NCBI GenBank assembly: GCA_016703025.1
Contig: JADJCV010000004.1
Span: 1,367,501 to 1,431,500, forward strand
Length of the DNA stretch: 64,000 nt
Direction of reading: 5' to 3'
DNA from: Candidatus Avedoeria danica
Lineage (GTDB): Bacteria > Chloroflexota > Anaerolineae > Epilineales > Epilineaceae
Shown: positions 16,507 through 27,390 of the stretch, in pieces
Position numbering within the stretch: position 1 is the stretch's first letter
Layout: each line of letters starts with the position of its first letter
The notes under the pieces: model-generated
The model's database searches: none
The model's input: only the letters and a program-made list of their open reading frames with translations
What the model was told of the DNA's origin: nothing
Translations under genes and position numbers: made by a program

Positions 16507-19014
16507 ATGGCTGCCCTGCCACGGCGTGCCGCATGTCTGGCGCTCGGAATCCTGGCGCTGACGCTCACCACCCCCGCAACGTTCGCGTGGCTCACCGGCG
16601 CCGCCGTCGGACCGCGCACCCCCCGCACCGCCCACGCCCGCCCGGCCGCCGACGAGGTGCCGGCGGGCCAGATCGTCGTCCGCGGCCGGATCGACTACAT
16701 CGACCGTGACATCGAGCGCGCGCACGCCGCCGCCGGGGTGCGCGTCGAGATCTGGGACCAGGACAAGGGGTTCCCGGACACGTCGAGCAAGCTCGGCGAG
16801 GCCCGAACGGACATCAACGGCTTCTTCGAGAGCCCGCCGCTGCCCAACCAGGACCGCGACGCGCCGGGCGGTGAGGCCGGGCTCACCGGCCAGGACATCT
16901 TCCTCAAGCTCTTCACGGACAACGGCGACGTCAAGCTCCTCCAGCTCGGAACGAGCCGCGAGTTCGTCTGGCAGAGCTACGACCTCGACCGCGAAGACGG
17001 GATTCAGCGAAACGTGGCCGACGGTTCCGTCACGATGCCGCGCCTGATCGTCCAGGGGACGACGCGCGACGTGGAGGCTCTCTGGACGTTCGTGAACATG
17101 GCCGAAGCATGGCTGTTCATGCAGTCCGCAAGCGGTTCGAACCCGGGCAAGGTGACCGGCTACTGGTCCAAGGACAGCCAGACCGGCCCGCTGTACGATC
17201 CGGCGAAGCGCGAGCTTGTCTTCCGCAATGACACGGCCGGCTATTCCGACGTCGTCGTCCAGCACACCGCCTACGCGCTTCTCCACAACATCTACGGCAC
17301 GCTGCCGGCGGCGTGGACGGCGTGTCTGTCCGGGTCCGAAGAGAACATGAAGAACGAGATCGATCCGGCGTGCGCGCTGGTACAGGGCTTTGCGACGTTC
17401 CTGCCGTTGGCCGTCTACAAAGAGGCGCTCTTCGATTCGCAGGTCCTCCGGCGGCTCGATCTCGATGCGCCCGGGCCGGTGACGCCGGGCTGGAACAACG
17501 GCGATCGCGTGCCTGGCCGAATCGCCGGCGCATTCTGGGACCTGTACGAGGAAGACCAGACCGTCGAGGAGTTCGACACGTTCAACGCGACCTTCGGCGA
17601 CGTCTGGGAGGTCTTCCGCCAGAAGAACCCGACGACGTTCGCGGAGTGGTGGGCCGGCTGGAAGGCGCTCGGCAAGGACAGCTGCGGCGCCGTCGGCAGC
17701 CTCTACCAGAACTCGATCGACTACGCCCGCGGCCTGCGCGTCGCGCCGATCCCCGACGTCGTCCTCGACGAGGACCAGTCGACGGTCGTCAACCTCGCCG
17801 CGTACGTCACGAACGCCGACTGCCCGCCGGATCGCCTGAAGCTGACGATCATCGATTACGGCGCGCCCGAGGCCGGCATCGAGCCCATCGCCGGCACGCT
17901 CATGATCAGCGTCACGCCGCAGGCCAACTGGTTCGGCCAGACGACCGTTCGCGTCCTCATCGCCGACGGTCCGACAAGGGTGAACACGACGTTCAAGGTC
18001 ATCGTGAGGTCCGTCAACGACTGCCCGCGGATCACGCCGCGGATCGCCGATCCGGGCTCCGTGCGCTACGGCGAGACGATCACGATCGACCTCGGCACGC
18101 ACGGCACGGACGTCGAGACCGCGCCGGCGCTGCTGCAGTGGCGGGCGGACATCGAGCCGCAGTACAAGGACCTGATGGTCACCGGCAACGGCACGACACA
18201 GCTCGTGTTCTCGCTGAACTCCTCGATCATCGTGGACTACTCCGCCCTCGTCGACATCGTCCTGCGCGATACCGACGGCTGCGAGGTGCGCCAGCCGATC
18301 GCGCTGAACTGGACGGAGCGGCCGAACCAGCCGCCGGTCATCTGGATGGACCGCCTGGTCCGCGAGTACCAGGCGCCGGTGAACACGACGATCCACGTCG
18401 ACCTGAACGGCGTGGCCGGGGATGCCGAGGACGGGCCGGACGGCCTGGAGTGGTTCATCGAGAACTCGGGCGACATCAAGGCCCAGGCGCTGAAGGGGAG
18501 CGACAAGCGGTCGTTCGACTTCATCCCGAGCGACGGCTACATCGGCAGCACGTTCCCCGAGCTGGCGGTGAAGGACTCCAAGGGCCTGCAGGCCACGGCG
18601 GGCATCACGCTCACATGGGTCATCACGAACGCCAAGCCCGTCATCCTGCGCAACCTCCTCCTCGGCAAGACCGTCGGCGCGAGCCAAGGCGGTCGCCCGA
18701 GCCCTGCCGCGTGCTACCCGCTGGCGAACAAGGCCACGGACGCCGACGATCCGGTGTCCAGCCTGCTGTGGTTCCTGCGCGACTACGACGCGGACAACCT
18801 GACCGTCACCGGCCAGGGCACGCAGGCCGTCTGCCTCCGCCCCCGCCCCGGCTTCGTCGGCTGCGAGACGGCGCGCTTCCTCGTCCGCGACCCGAAGGGC
18901 GGCACGGACAGCCACGAGGTCACGACGTGCTGGCGGGAGATCAAGATCCTGTTGCCGTACACCGTGAAGCCGCCGCAGTCGGCGGCGATGCAGCAGCGCG
19001 GCAGCCGGCGGTAG
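16507..19014 (+). CDS. Large secreted protein: decayed zincin-like region plus tandem Ig/cadherin-like domains
   Basis: 835 residues with a signal peptide and an ideal AAGGAGG ribosome site. Residues 55-160 resemble a carboxypeptidase-regulatory or transthyretin-like beta domain. Residues 180-400 look like a gluzincin domain whose metal site is gone: where HExxH is expected the sequence reads QHTAY (252-256), and where EGxAxF is expected it reads QGFATF (293-298). Residues 415-800 hold about four beta-sandwich repeats of cadherin/big-Ig type (PDVVLDEDQSTVVNLAAYV, NQPPVIWMD, DADDP). The C-terminus has ILLPYTVK (18946-18969), similar to segments in other surface proteins here. The zincin reading is inference; the signal peptide and beta repeats are clear. 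Confidence 0.75.
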   Translation: MAALPRRAACLALGILALTLTTPATFAWLTGAAVGPRTPRTAHARPAADEVPAGQIVVRGRIDYIDRDIERAHAAAGVRVEIWDQDKGFPDTSSKLGEARTDINGFFESPPLPNQDRDAPGGEAGLTGQDIFLKLFTDNGDVKLLQLGTSREFVWQSYDLDREDGIQRNVADGSVTMPRLIVQGTTRDVEALWTFVNMAEAWLFMQSASGSNPGKVTGYWSKDSQTGPLYDPAKRELVFRNDTAGYSDVVVQHTAYALLHNIYGTLPAAWTACLSGSEENMKNEIDPACALVQGFATFLPLAVYKEALFDSQVLRRLDLDAPGPVTPGWNNGDRVPGRIAGAFWDLYEEDQTVEEFDTFNATFGDVWEVFRQKNPTTFAEWWAGWKALGKDSCGAVGSLYQNSIDYARGLRVAPIPDVVLDEDQSTVVNLAAYVTNADCPPDRLKLTIIDYGAPEAGIEPIAGTLMISVTPQANWFGQTTVRVLIADGPTRVNTTFKVIVRSVNDCPRITPRIADPGSVRYGETITIDLGTHGTDVETAPALLQWRADIEPQYKDLMVTGNGTTQLVFSLNSSIIVDYSALVDIVLRDTDGCEVRQPIALNWTERPNQPPVIWMDRLVREYQAPVNTTIHVDLNGVAGDAEDGPDGLEWFIENSGDIKAQALKGSDKRSFDFIPSDGYIGSTFPELAVKDSKGLQATAGITLTWVITNAKPVILRNLLLGKTVGASQGGRPSPAACYPLANKATDADDPVSSLLWFLRDYDADNLTVTGQGTQAVCLRPRPGFVGCETARFLVRDPKGGTDSHEVTTCWREIKILLPYTVKPPQSAAMQQRGSRR

Positions 19015-19058
19015 CGGCGGCCTAAGGCCCCCGCCCCCGGCGTCGCTTCGCTCGCCGA

Positions 19059-19092
19059 CCCCTCCCCCAATGCTGGGGGAGGGGTTTTCTTT
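19059..19092 (+). terminator. Rho-independent terminator
   Basis: Stem of 11 perfect pairs (CCCCTCCCCCA / TGGGGGAGGGG) with the loop ATGC, followed by TTTTCTTT. It lies 45 bases after the stop of the large secreted protein. This is the clearest intrinsic terminator in the window. Confidence 0.85.
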
Positions 19093-19139
19093 GTGCTGGG
19101 GGAGGGATCTTCTTTGTGCTGGTGGAGGGGTTTTCTTTG
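19071..19139 (+). repeat. Three tandem 23-bp copies of the terminator's right half
   Basis: Units at 19071-19093, 19094-19116 and 19117-19139 share TGCTGGGGGAGGGG followed by TTTTCTTTG, with a few substitutions. The first unit is the loop end, right arm and U-tract of the terminator. The array therefore offers alternative right arms or repeated U-tracts. Confidence 0.9.
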
Positions 19140-19206
19140 TCATCCGGGCTTCTTCGGCACCGCGTGCTTCCCTTCAACCCCCTTTAACAGACCGCCACAT
19201 CCCGTG

Positions 19207-19215
19207 TGATATACT
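19207..19215 (+). promoter_or_regulatory. Extended -10 promoter for the secreted nuclease
   Basis: TGATATACT is an extended -10 element (TG, one base, TATACT at 19210-19215). A TTAACA at 19184-19189 is 20 bases upstream, long for a -35 box. The start codon at 19286 lies 70 bases downstream. Confidence 0.45.
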
Positions 19216-19285
19216 GCCGCCGACCCCGCCCCCCGGCGCCCGGCCCACCGCGTGCCCAGGCGCCCTGCCCCGCCAGGAGCCCGGC

Positions 19286-21694
19286 ATGCGCCCGCCCCGT
19301 CCCGAACGACCGCGCCGCCGAACCGCCACCCGCGCCGTCGTCGTCGCCACGTCGTGCGCCTTCGCTGGAGCCGCGCTGCTGCCATGGACCGACGCCCGCA
19401 GCCAGCCGGCGGCGAGCGCACAGGCCCCGTCCGCGACGGCGATGAAGGTCTGCGAGATCCAGGGCGCCGGCATGTCGACGATGGCGCCGACGTCGACGCT
19501 GGTTACGGAGGGCATCGTGACGGCGGCGTTCGTGCGCGTCGAGCCGTTCGGCTTCATGATCGAGGATCCGGGGTGCGACGGACGCGTCGAGACGAGCGAT
19601 GGATTGTTCGTCTATGTGCCGAAGGGCGTGGAGGTGAGCGTTGCGGTCGGCCAGCGCGTGCGCGTCACGGGCCGGGCGAAGGAGTATGCCGGGCTGACGG
19701 AGTTCCTCGTCGGCGGCCCAACGGCCGTCGAGGTCCTCGGCACGGCGGCGCTGCCGGCGCCCTTCCCGCTGGCGCTCACGATGAACGCGGCGGACAACGC
19801 GGCCCTCCTGGAGGCCCACGAGGGCATGCGCATTGCGCTCCCGCCCGTTGCGGCCGTCGGCGGGACGGATGCGCACGGCGAGGTGCCGCTGATCGATGCG
19901 ACGGCGGCGATCTCCCACGTCCTGCGACCGGCCGCCGACCCCCGCCTGATCGCGGCCGTGGCGCCAAGCGGGTGGCCGGTCGTGGCGCAGGGCGACACGC
20001 TCGCGGGCGTCGTCGGGCCGCTGCACTACTGGTACGGCAAGTACATCGTGGCGGTGGACGACTGGTCGACGGTCACGGTCTCGGCCGGCGGACGCCCCCC
20101 GGCGACGTTCGCACCGAGTGCGGCAGGGGAGCTCACGGCCGCCACGTTCAACGTCGAGAACTTGTTCGACGGTGTCGACGATCCGGGCAAGGACGACACC
20201 GAGGCAACGTATTTCCCGCGCTCGCAAGGCGAGTACGAGCGGCTCGTCGACCGGCGCGCGAAGGCGATGGCGGAGCGGCTGGGCATGCCCGACATCGTCT
20301 CGATCGAGGAGATCGAGCACCTGTCCGTCCTGGAAGATCTGGCGACGAACCCGCGGCTCGCGCCGGCGCATTACGGCGCCGCGCTCATCGAGGGCATCGA
20401 CCCGCGCGGGATCGACGTCGGCGTGCTGTACAACCGGGCGCGACTGCGGCTGCTCGGCGTCGAACAGCGCCAGAAGTGCATGGATGGTGCGTTGGCCGGG
20501 GCAGCCGGACTCGGTCCGTGCACGCTGCCCGGCGGCGCGCCCGGCAAGCAGATCTTCGCCCGCCCGCCGCTCGTCGTCCACCTCGGCATCCGCGACACGG
20601 ACGGTCGGCTCACCGTCGTCGCCAACCACTTCAAGAGCAAAGGAGGCGATGACGCCGAGACGACGGCCACCCGCCTCCTGCAGGCCAAGCACATCGTCGA
20701 CCTCGTGCGCGCGTACCAGGCGGCATCGCCGACGACGCCCGTCTTCGTCATGGGCGACCTGAACGACTTCGAGGACAGCCCACCGATCCAGGAGCTCGTC
20801 GGCACCGGCCTGCTCACCGACCTCCACGACCGCGTGCCCGCCGAAACCGACTACACGTTCATCTTCAACGGCACGGCCCAGGTCCTCGACTACATCCTCG
20901 TCCCGCCCGCGTTCGCCGCGTCGCACGTCACGGACGCGCGCGTCGCCCACTTCAACGTCGACTTCCCGTCCCACCCGCCGCTCGACCGCATCCCCGAGCC
21001 GCCGTCGTTCGAGACGTCGCGCGTGAGCGACCACGACCCGTTCGTCATCCGCTTCAAGCGCTTCGGCACGCCGCGTTTCGAGCTGTTCCTGCCGGCGCTG
21101 CTGCGAACGGCCGAGTTCAACGTACCGAGCGGCGGCGACGGACCGACGGCAACGGCGCGGACAATCCCGCCGGAAGCAACGCCGACGAGCGCGGGGCAGC
21201 CGACGCCACCGCCCGGCTCGACGCCGCCGACCGCCGCGCCCACCAACATGCCCACCCTCCGGCCGCCCACCGCGACGCCCGCCGCCGGCGCGGTACCCCG
21301 CACGCCGCTGCGGATCTCGACGCTGTTCTACGACGGCGTCGTGCGGGACACCGAGTCCGACGAGTACATCGAGATCGAGAACGTGACGGCGAACGCCATT
21401 GCGCTCAAGGGATGGACGGTCGTCTCAGCGCGCGGCACGGATCAGGTCTTCGCCTTCCCGGCGGCCGCGATGATCGATGCCGGCGCGCGCTGCCGCGTCT
21501 ACACGAACGAGGACCACCCCGAGCGGCCGTGCGCCTTCAAATGGGGGAGCGACCAGGGGATCTGGAACAACTCGGGCGACAAGGCGGAGTTGCGCGATGG
21601 GGTGGGGGCATTGATCGACGAGAAGTGCTACGGCGGCGAGCCATGGGGCAACGCCTGTGCCAACGTGCCGGAGACGCCGACGCCCACGCCGTAG
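19286..21694 (+). CDS. Secreted endonuclease/exonuclease/phosphatase-family nuclease (ExeM/NucH type) with lamin-tail domain
   Basis: 802 residues; ATG with AGGAG six bases upstream, then a signal peptide (RAVVVATSCAFAGAALLPW). Residues 55-270 are the OB-like N-terminal domain of NucH/ExeM nucleases. Residues 280-590 are the EEP catalytic domain with intact residues: ATFNVENLFD, IVSIEEIE, VVANHFKSKGG, VMGDLNDFED and SDHDPF. After that come LFLPALLR (21083-21106), a Pro/Thr-rich linker and a C-terminal lamin-tail domain (YIEIENVTANAIALKGWTV). Such proteins degrade extracellular DNA, for nutrient use or biofilm turnover. Unlike several neighbours, its active site looks complete. Confidence 0.9.
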   Translation: MRPPRPERPRRRTATRAVVVATSCAFAGAALLPWTDARSQPAASAQAPSATAMKVCEIQGAGMSTMAPTSTLVTEGIVTAAFVRVEPFGFMIEDPGCDGRVETSDGLFVYVPKGVEVSVAVGQRVRVTGRAKEYAGLTEFLVGGPTAVEVLGTAALPAPFPLALTMNAADNAALLEAHEGMRIALPPVAAVGGTDAHGEVPLIDATAAISHVLRPAADPRLIAAVAPSGWPVVAQGDTLAGVVGPLHYWYGKYIVAVDDWSTVTVSAGGRPPATFAPSAAGELTAATFNVENLFDGVDDPGKDDTEATYFPRSQGEYERLVDRRAKAMAERLGMPDIVSIEEIEHLSVLEDLATNPRLAPAHYGAALIEGIDPRGIDVGVLYNRARLRLLGVEQRQKCMDGALAGAAGLGPCTLPGGAPGKQIFARPPLVVHLGIRDTDGRLTVVANHFKSKGGDDAETTATRLLQAKHIVDLVRAYQAASPTTPVFVMGDLNDFEDSPPIQELVGTGLLTDLHDRVPAETDYTFIFNGTAQVLDYILVPPAFAASHVTDARVAHFNVDFPSHPPLDRIPEPPSFETSRVSDHDPFVIRFKRFGTPRFELFLPALLRTAEFNVPSGGDGPTATARTIPPEATPTSAGQPTPPPGSTPPTAAPTNMPTLRPPTATPAAGAVPRTPLRISTLFYDGVVRDTESDEYIEIENVTANAIALKGWTVVSARGTDQVFAFPAAAMIDAGARCRVYTNEDHPERPCAFKWGSDQGIWNNSGDKAELRDGVGALIDEKCYGGEPWGNACANVPETPTPTP

Positions 21695-21697
21695 CGG

Positions 21698-23281
21698 TCA
21701 GCCCCCCAACCCCACCGCCATCCGCTTCAACGCCCCCAAGTCCCGCTTCCCCGTCCCGAGCACCGGAATCGCCTCGACGACGTGGAAGTCGACCTGCCTC
21801 GGCCGCCAGAGCGTCGGCAGTCCGTCGAGCGACTCGAGGAGTTGATGCGCCGAAACCGGCAGCGCCCCAACGTGCAGGACGAGGAGGCGTTCACCGCGCT
21901 TGGCGTCCGGCACGGCGCACACGGCGATCTCGACGGCGTCGTCGGGGTGATTGGCGGCAATCCAGGACCGGAGCACGCCCTCGACCCTATCCAGCGGGAC
22001 CATCTCGCCGCCTACCTTGGCGAAGCGGGCCAGCCGGCCCGTGATCGTGATGACCCCTTCGGCGTCGATCGTGGCGACATCGCCCGTGTTGTAGCCGCCG
22101 TGGATGAACGCGGCCGCCGTGAGGTCGTCGCGGCCGAGGTAGCCCTGCATGCGGGCGGGCGAGCGGGCGACGAGCAGGCCCTCCACGCCGTCCGGCTGGC
22201 GGGCGAGCGTGTCGGGATCCACGGTGAAGACCTCGATGCCCGGCAACGGCCAGCCGACCGTCCCCTCGCGTATCGCGCCGGGCCGGTTGCCGGCCACGAC
22301 CGGCGCCAGCTCGGTGCATCCGTAGCCTTCGAGGAGCACGGAATTCGGGTACTGGGCGCGGAACGCGGCGTGCAGCTCGCTCGGGCACTTCTCGGCGCCG
22401 ACGACGCTGTAGCGCAGTGCCTTGAACTGCTCGGGCGTCACGCGGCGCATGTAGGACCGGACGAACGTCGGCGTGCTGATCATGTAGCCCGCGCCGCTCT
22501 TCTCCGCCATCACGCCGATGCCGGTCGCGTCCAGCGGGTCGGGGTGCGCGGCGATCCGGACGCCGTAGCAGAGGCACATCCACATCCCCGGCACGAGCCC
22601 GAAGCTGTGAAACAGCGGCAGCGCCGTGAGCAGCGTCGCGCTGTCCGGGGCGATCTCGACGTGCTCGACCATCGCACCGCAGTTCGCCAGCACCTGGCGG
22701 TGCGTCAGCTGGACGCCCTTCGGGTCGCCCGTCGTGCCCGACGAGAAGATGATCGTCGCCACGTCATCCGGTCGGGCGCGATCCAGCCAGCGGCTCGGCA
22801 GCGCGATGACCTTCAACATCGCCCACACGACGGCCGGTTTGGACAGCCCGCCGAGCAAGTCCTCCGCCAGCACGACCCGACCTGGCAGCTCCGGCTGCCC
22901 GAGGCGCTCCAGGTAAAGCCTGGACGAGACGATCGTCCGGAGATCGGCCAACTCGGCCATCCGCCGGATCTGGACCTCGCCGGCGGTGTGGTTCAGGTTC
23001 ACGCTCGTGCGCCCGCCCAACGCCAACGCCAGGTTCACGACCGCGCCGCCCCGCCCCGGCGGCAGCATCACGCCCACCCGCCGCTCGTCCGGCGCAAGGC
23101 CGAGCATGTCGCGGATCACGAGCGCCGCCGCGGCCAGGCGCAGCCGCGAGATGTCGCCGCGCTGCTCCTGGACGGCCACCCGTCCCCAGCGCCAGCGGGC
23201 GCGCGCGATCGTCGCGGCGCCGAGCGTTCGGCGGTCGCGCAGGCTCTCGGCGAGGGCTTGGTCGTAGGTCAAGCGGGGCAT
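21698..23281 (-). CDS. AMP-forming acyl-acid ligase, acyl-ACP synthetase (Aas C-terminal domain) type
   Basis: 527 residues of the ANL adenylation superfamily. ATP-binding P-loop IIFSSGTTGDPKGV, then LPLFHSFGL, GAEKCP, LEGYGCTELAPVV, YNTGDV, GRLARFAKVGGEMV and the C-terminal catalytic Lys in LGTGKRD. These blocks follow the ligase half of the Aas protein (acyl-ACP synthetase / 2-acylglycerophosphoethanolamine acyltransferase) more closely than ordinary long-chain acyl-CoA synthetases. The acyltransferase half is absent. It probably activates a fatty acid for lipid recycling; whether the acceptor is ACP or CoA is open. It is tail-to-tail with the nuclease gene, only 3 bases apart. Confidence 0.85.
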   Translation of the reverse strand: MPRLTYDQALAESLRDRRTLGAATIARARWRWGRVAVQEQRGDISRLRLAAAALVIRDMLGLAPDERRVGVMLPPGRGGAVVNLALALGGRTSVNLNHTAGEVQIRRMAELADLRTIVSSRLYLERLGQPELPGRVVLAEDLLGGLSKPAVVWAMLKVIALPSRWLDRARPDDVATIIFSSGTTGDPKGVQLTHRQVLANCGAMVEHVEIAPDSATLLTALPLFHSFGLVPGMWMCLCYGVRIAAHPDPLDATGIGVMAEKSGAGYMISTPTFVRSYMRRVTPEQFKALRYSVVGAEKCPSELHAAFRAQYPNSVLLEGYGCTELAPVVAGNRPGAIREGTVGWPLPGIEVFTVDPDTLARQPDGVEGLLVARSPARMQGYLGRDDLTAAAFIHGGYNTGDVATIDAEGVITITGRLARFAKVGGEMVPLDRVEGVLRSWIAANHPDDAVEIAVCAVPDAKRGERLLVLHVGALPVSAHQLLESLDGLPTLWRPRQVDFHVVEAIPVLGTGKRDLGALKRMAVGLGG

Positions 23282-23300
23282 GTTCCGGCTCCGGGCGTAT

Positions 23301-23366
23301 GGGGGAGGCGTATCTGGGGGGTGGAGGTGGAGGCGGGGGTGGGGCGGGGGGTGGGGGCGGGGGTGG
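23301..23366 (+). repeat. G-rich tract with G-quadruplex potential
   Basis: The plus strand carries many runs of three to six G separated by one to four bases (for example GGGGGCGGGGGTGG). It lies in the gap between the mutS2 stop and the acyl-acid ligase start, on the non-template strand for neither gene. It could fold into a G-quadruplex or simply be slippage-prone spacer. Confidence 0.6.
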
Positions 23367-23374
23367 AATCCGGA

Positions 23375-25804
<2,430 letters not shown>

Positions 25805-25896
25805 CGAGCCAACTCCGTCCGTAACGTCGACACCAATTGGGTCCGACTTAAGAATTCCAATCTGTCAGTCACTACACAAGGAAACGGAATTGCCTA

Positions 25897-25925
25897 TTGA
25901 CAAGCCGGTGGTCAACAGGTACACT
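25897..25925 (+). promoter_or_regulatory. Strong sigma-70 promoter for the HTH-LysM genes
   Basis: A perfect TTGACA (25897-25902), a 17-base spacer and TACACT (25920-25925). It lies about 105 bases before the preferred HTH start (26031) in the divergent gap with mutS2. Confidence 0.65.
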
Positions 25926-26030
25926 GGCGGGCGAGCAACCGCTACCAGCTCGGCCCAAGCCATAGCAAGCACTAGCATGACCGAGCATCACGTAGCTGCG
26001 CGAGCCGGAGCGCTCAACAAGGGACGGCCT

Positions 26031-26267
26031 ATGCCCGAGTTTTATTCTACCCAGGACGTCGCCGACCGCCTCGGGGTCAGCATCTTCACGATCCGGCGCT
26101 ACATCCAATCCGGCAAGCTCGATGCGGTCAAGCTCGAAGGCGGCTACCGCGTGAGCCGGACGGCGCTGGATCACTTCCTTGCCGAGCGCGCCACGAGCGG
26201 ACTGTCCGCTGAAGGCCGCGTCGACCCCGAACCGTCCGTCCACCCGTTCGCTTCCACCCTACCCTGA
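26031..26267 (+). CDS. Small MerR/excisionase-like HTH protein
   Basis: 78 residues, ATG 26031 with AAGGGA six bases upstream; an in-frame ATG at 25977 would add 18 residues. Residues 2-52 form the helix-turn-helix of the HTH_17/excisionase class: YSTQDVADRLGVSIFTIRRY, then a wing-like SGKLDAVKLEGGYRVSRTAL. The rest is a short polar tail. Such proteins bind DNA as small regulators or excision factors. There is no phage context. Its stop is 14 bases before the LysM gene and it sits under the same strong promoter, so it may regulate its own envelope operon. Confidence 0.8.
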   Translation: MPEFYSTQDVADRLGVSIFTIRRYIQSGKLDAVKLEGGYRVSRTALDHFLAERATSGLSAEGRVDPEPSVHPFASTLP

Positions 26268-26281
26268 GGAGCCCCATCACC

Positions 26282-27304
26282 ATGCGCACGATCATCCGGA
26301 CCGCCCTGTTGGCCATCGCGCTTGTCGCGTTCGGCCTCCTCGACAGCCGCGGCGCCGCAGCCAACAACGGCGGCGTGCACGTCGTTCAGGCGGGCGAGAC
26401 GCTCTACAGCATCGCCGCCAGCTATGGCGTGAGCGCCGATGCCATCGCCGCCGCGAACGGGATCATGAATCCCGACTACATCCGCGCCGGCCAGTCCCTG
26501 TCCATTCCCGGTGCGGCAATGCCCGGCCCGGGCGGACCGTGGGAGGTCGAGTCGCATCAGTGGGGCGGTCGCTACATCGTCAAGCCGGGCGACACACTCT
26601 ACAGCATCGCGTGGCGCACGGGCACGAGCGTAAGCGCGATCATGGCCGCCAACGGCATCGCCAACCCCAACGTGATCTACGCCGGCCAGGCGCTGACGCT
26701 GCCGGGCGGTGTTCAGCCCGATCCGGGCGGCCCCGGTCCCGATCACGGCAAGCCGCAGCCGCAGTGCGGTTACCGCACCACGGTCAAGGGCGGTGACTCG
26801 CTGTCGGCGATCGCGTGGCGAACCGGAACGACGATCAACGCTTTGGCGCGGGCGAACGGAATCGCCTATCCGTACCTCATCTACCCCGGTCAGCAGCTGC
26901 ACGTCCCGTGCGCCGACGGCCGCCCGGGCCAGCCGCACAAGCCCGGCCCGCGCCCGACGGCCCGCCCGACGGCCACCGGCCTCGTGCCGGCCGCGTGCCA
27001 CCGGAACATCCAGATCGTCGATCCGCTGAACCTGGGGCACGTGTCCGGCACGCTCTACGTCATCGGCACGGCCGACATCCCGAACTTCCAGTTCTACAAG
27101 CTCGAGTACGCGCGCGGCACGACCCCGCTGAACTCCGAGTTCCACTCGATCGGCGAGACGATCCGCCAGCGCGTGCGCGACGGGATGCTCGGGGTCTGGT
27201 ACCTCGGCAACATGCCCGCCGGCGACTACGTCCTGCGCCTGACCGCCGTCGACAACACCGGCCAGTTCCCGACGCCGTGCAGCGTCCGGGTGAAGGTGAA
27301 CTGA
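26282..27304 (+). CDS. Secreted protein with three LysM domains
   Basis: 340 residues with a signal peptide (RTALLAIALVAFGLLDSRGAAA). Three LysM peptidoglycan-binding domains follow: VVQAGETLYSIAASYGV (about residues 34-78), IVKPGDTLYSIAWRTGT (about 100-143) and TVKGGDSLSAIAWRTGT (about 165-209). They are joined by Pro/Gly linkers. The C-terminal 100 residues (IQIVDPLNLGHVSGTLYVIG) form a beta domain of unknown function with no visible catalytic motif. AGGAG lies ten bases before the ATG. Likely a cell-wall-bound structural or targeting protein, transcribed with the small HTH gene. Confidence 0.9.
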   Translation: MRTIIRTALLAIALVAFGLLDSRGAAANNGGVHVVQAGETLYSIAASYGVSADAIAAANGIMNPDYIRAGQSLSIPGAAMPGPGGPWEVESHQWGGRYIVKPGDTLYSIAWRTGTSVSAIMAANGIANPNVIYAGQALTLPGGVQPDPGGPGPDHGKPQPQCGYRTTVKGGDSLSAIAWRTGTTINALARANGIAYPYLIYPGQQLHVPCADGRPGQPHKPGPRPTARPTATGLVPAACHRNIQIVDPLNLGHVSGTLYVIGTADIPNFQFYKLEYARGTTPLNSEFHSIGETIRQRVRDGMLGVWYLGNMPAGDYVLRLTAVDNTGQFPTPCSVRVKVN

Positions 27305-27352
27305 TCGACGGCAGGACGGCGTCGACGACGATGGCCGGTCGCGCGGTCGCAG

Positions 27353-27380
27353 GCAGGGGCACGGTATGCCGTGCCCCTGC
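27353..27380. repeat. Palindromic hairpin between two LysM genes
   Basis: Perfect 12-bp arms GCAGGGGCACGG and CCGTGCCCCTGC flank TATG. It resembles the arm-loop design of the two larger palindromes at 41302 and 55736 (GGGGC...GCCCC around a central ATG) but differs in sequence. It is probably an intergenic repeat or attenuator, which argues that the downstream gene starts after it. Confidence 0.6.
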
Positions 27381-27390
27381 CCGACGATTC

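Noticed and set aside
19071..19139. The 23-bp units as a CRISPR or operator array
   Set aside because: There are no spacers, and the units are copies of a terminator half.
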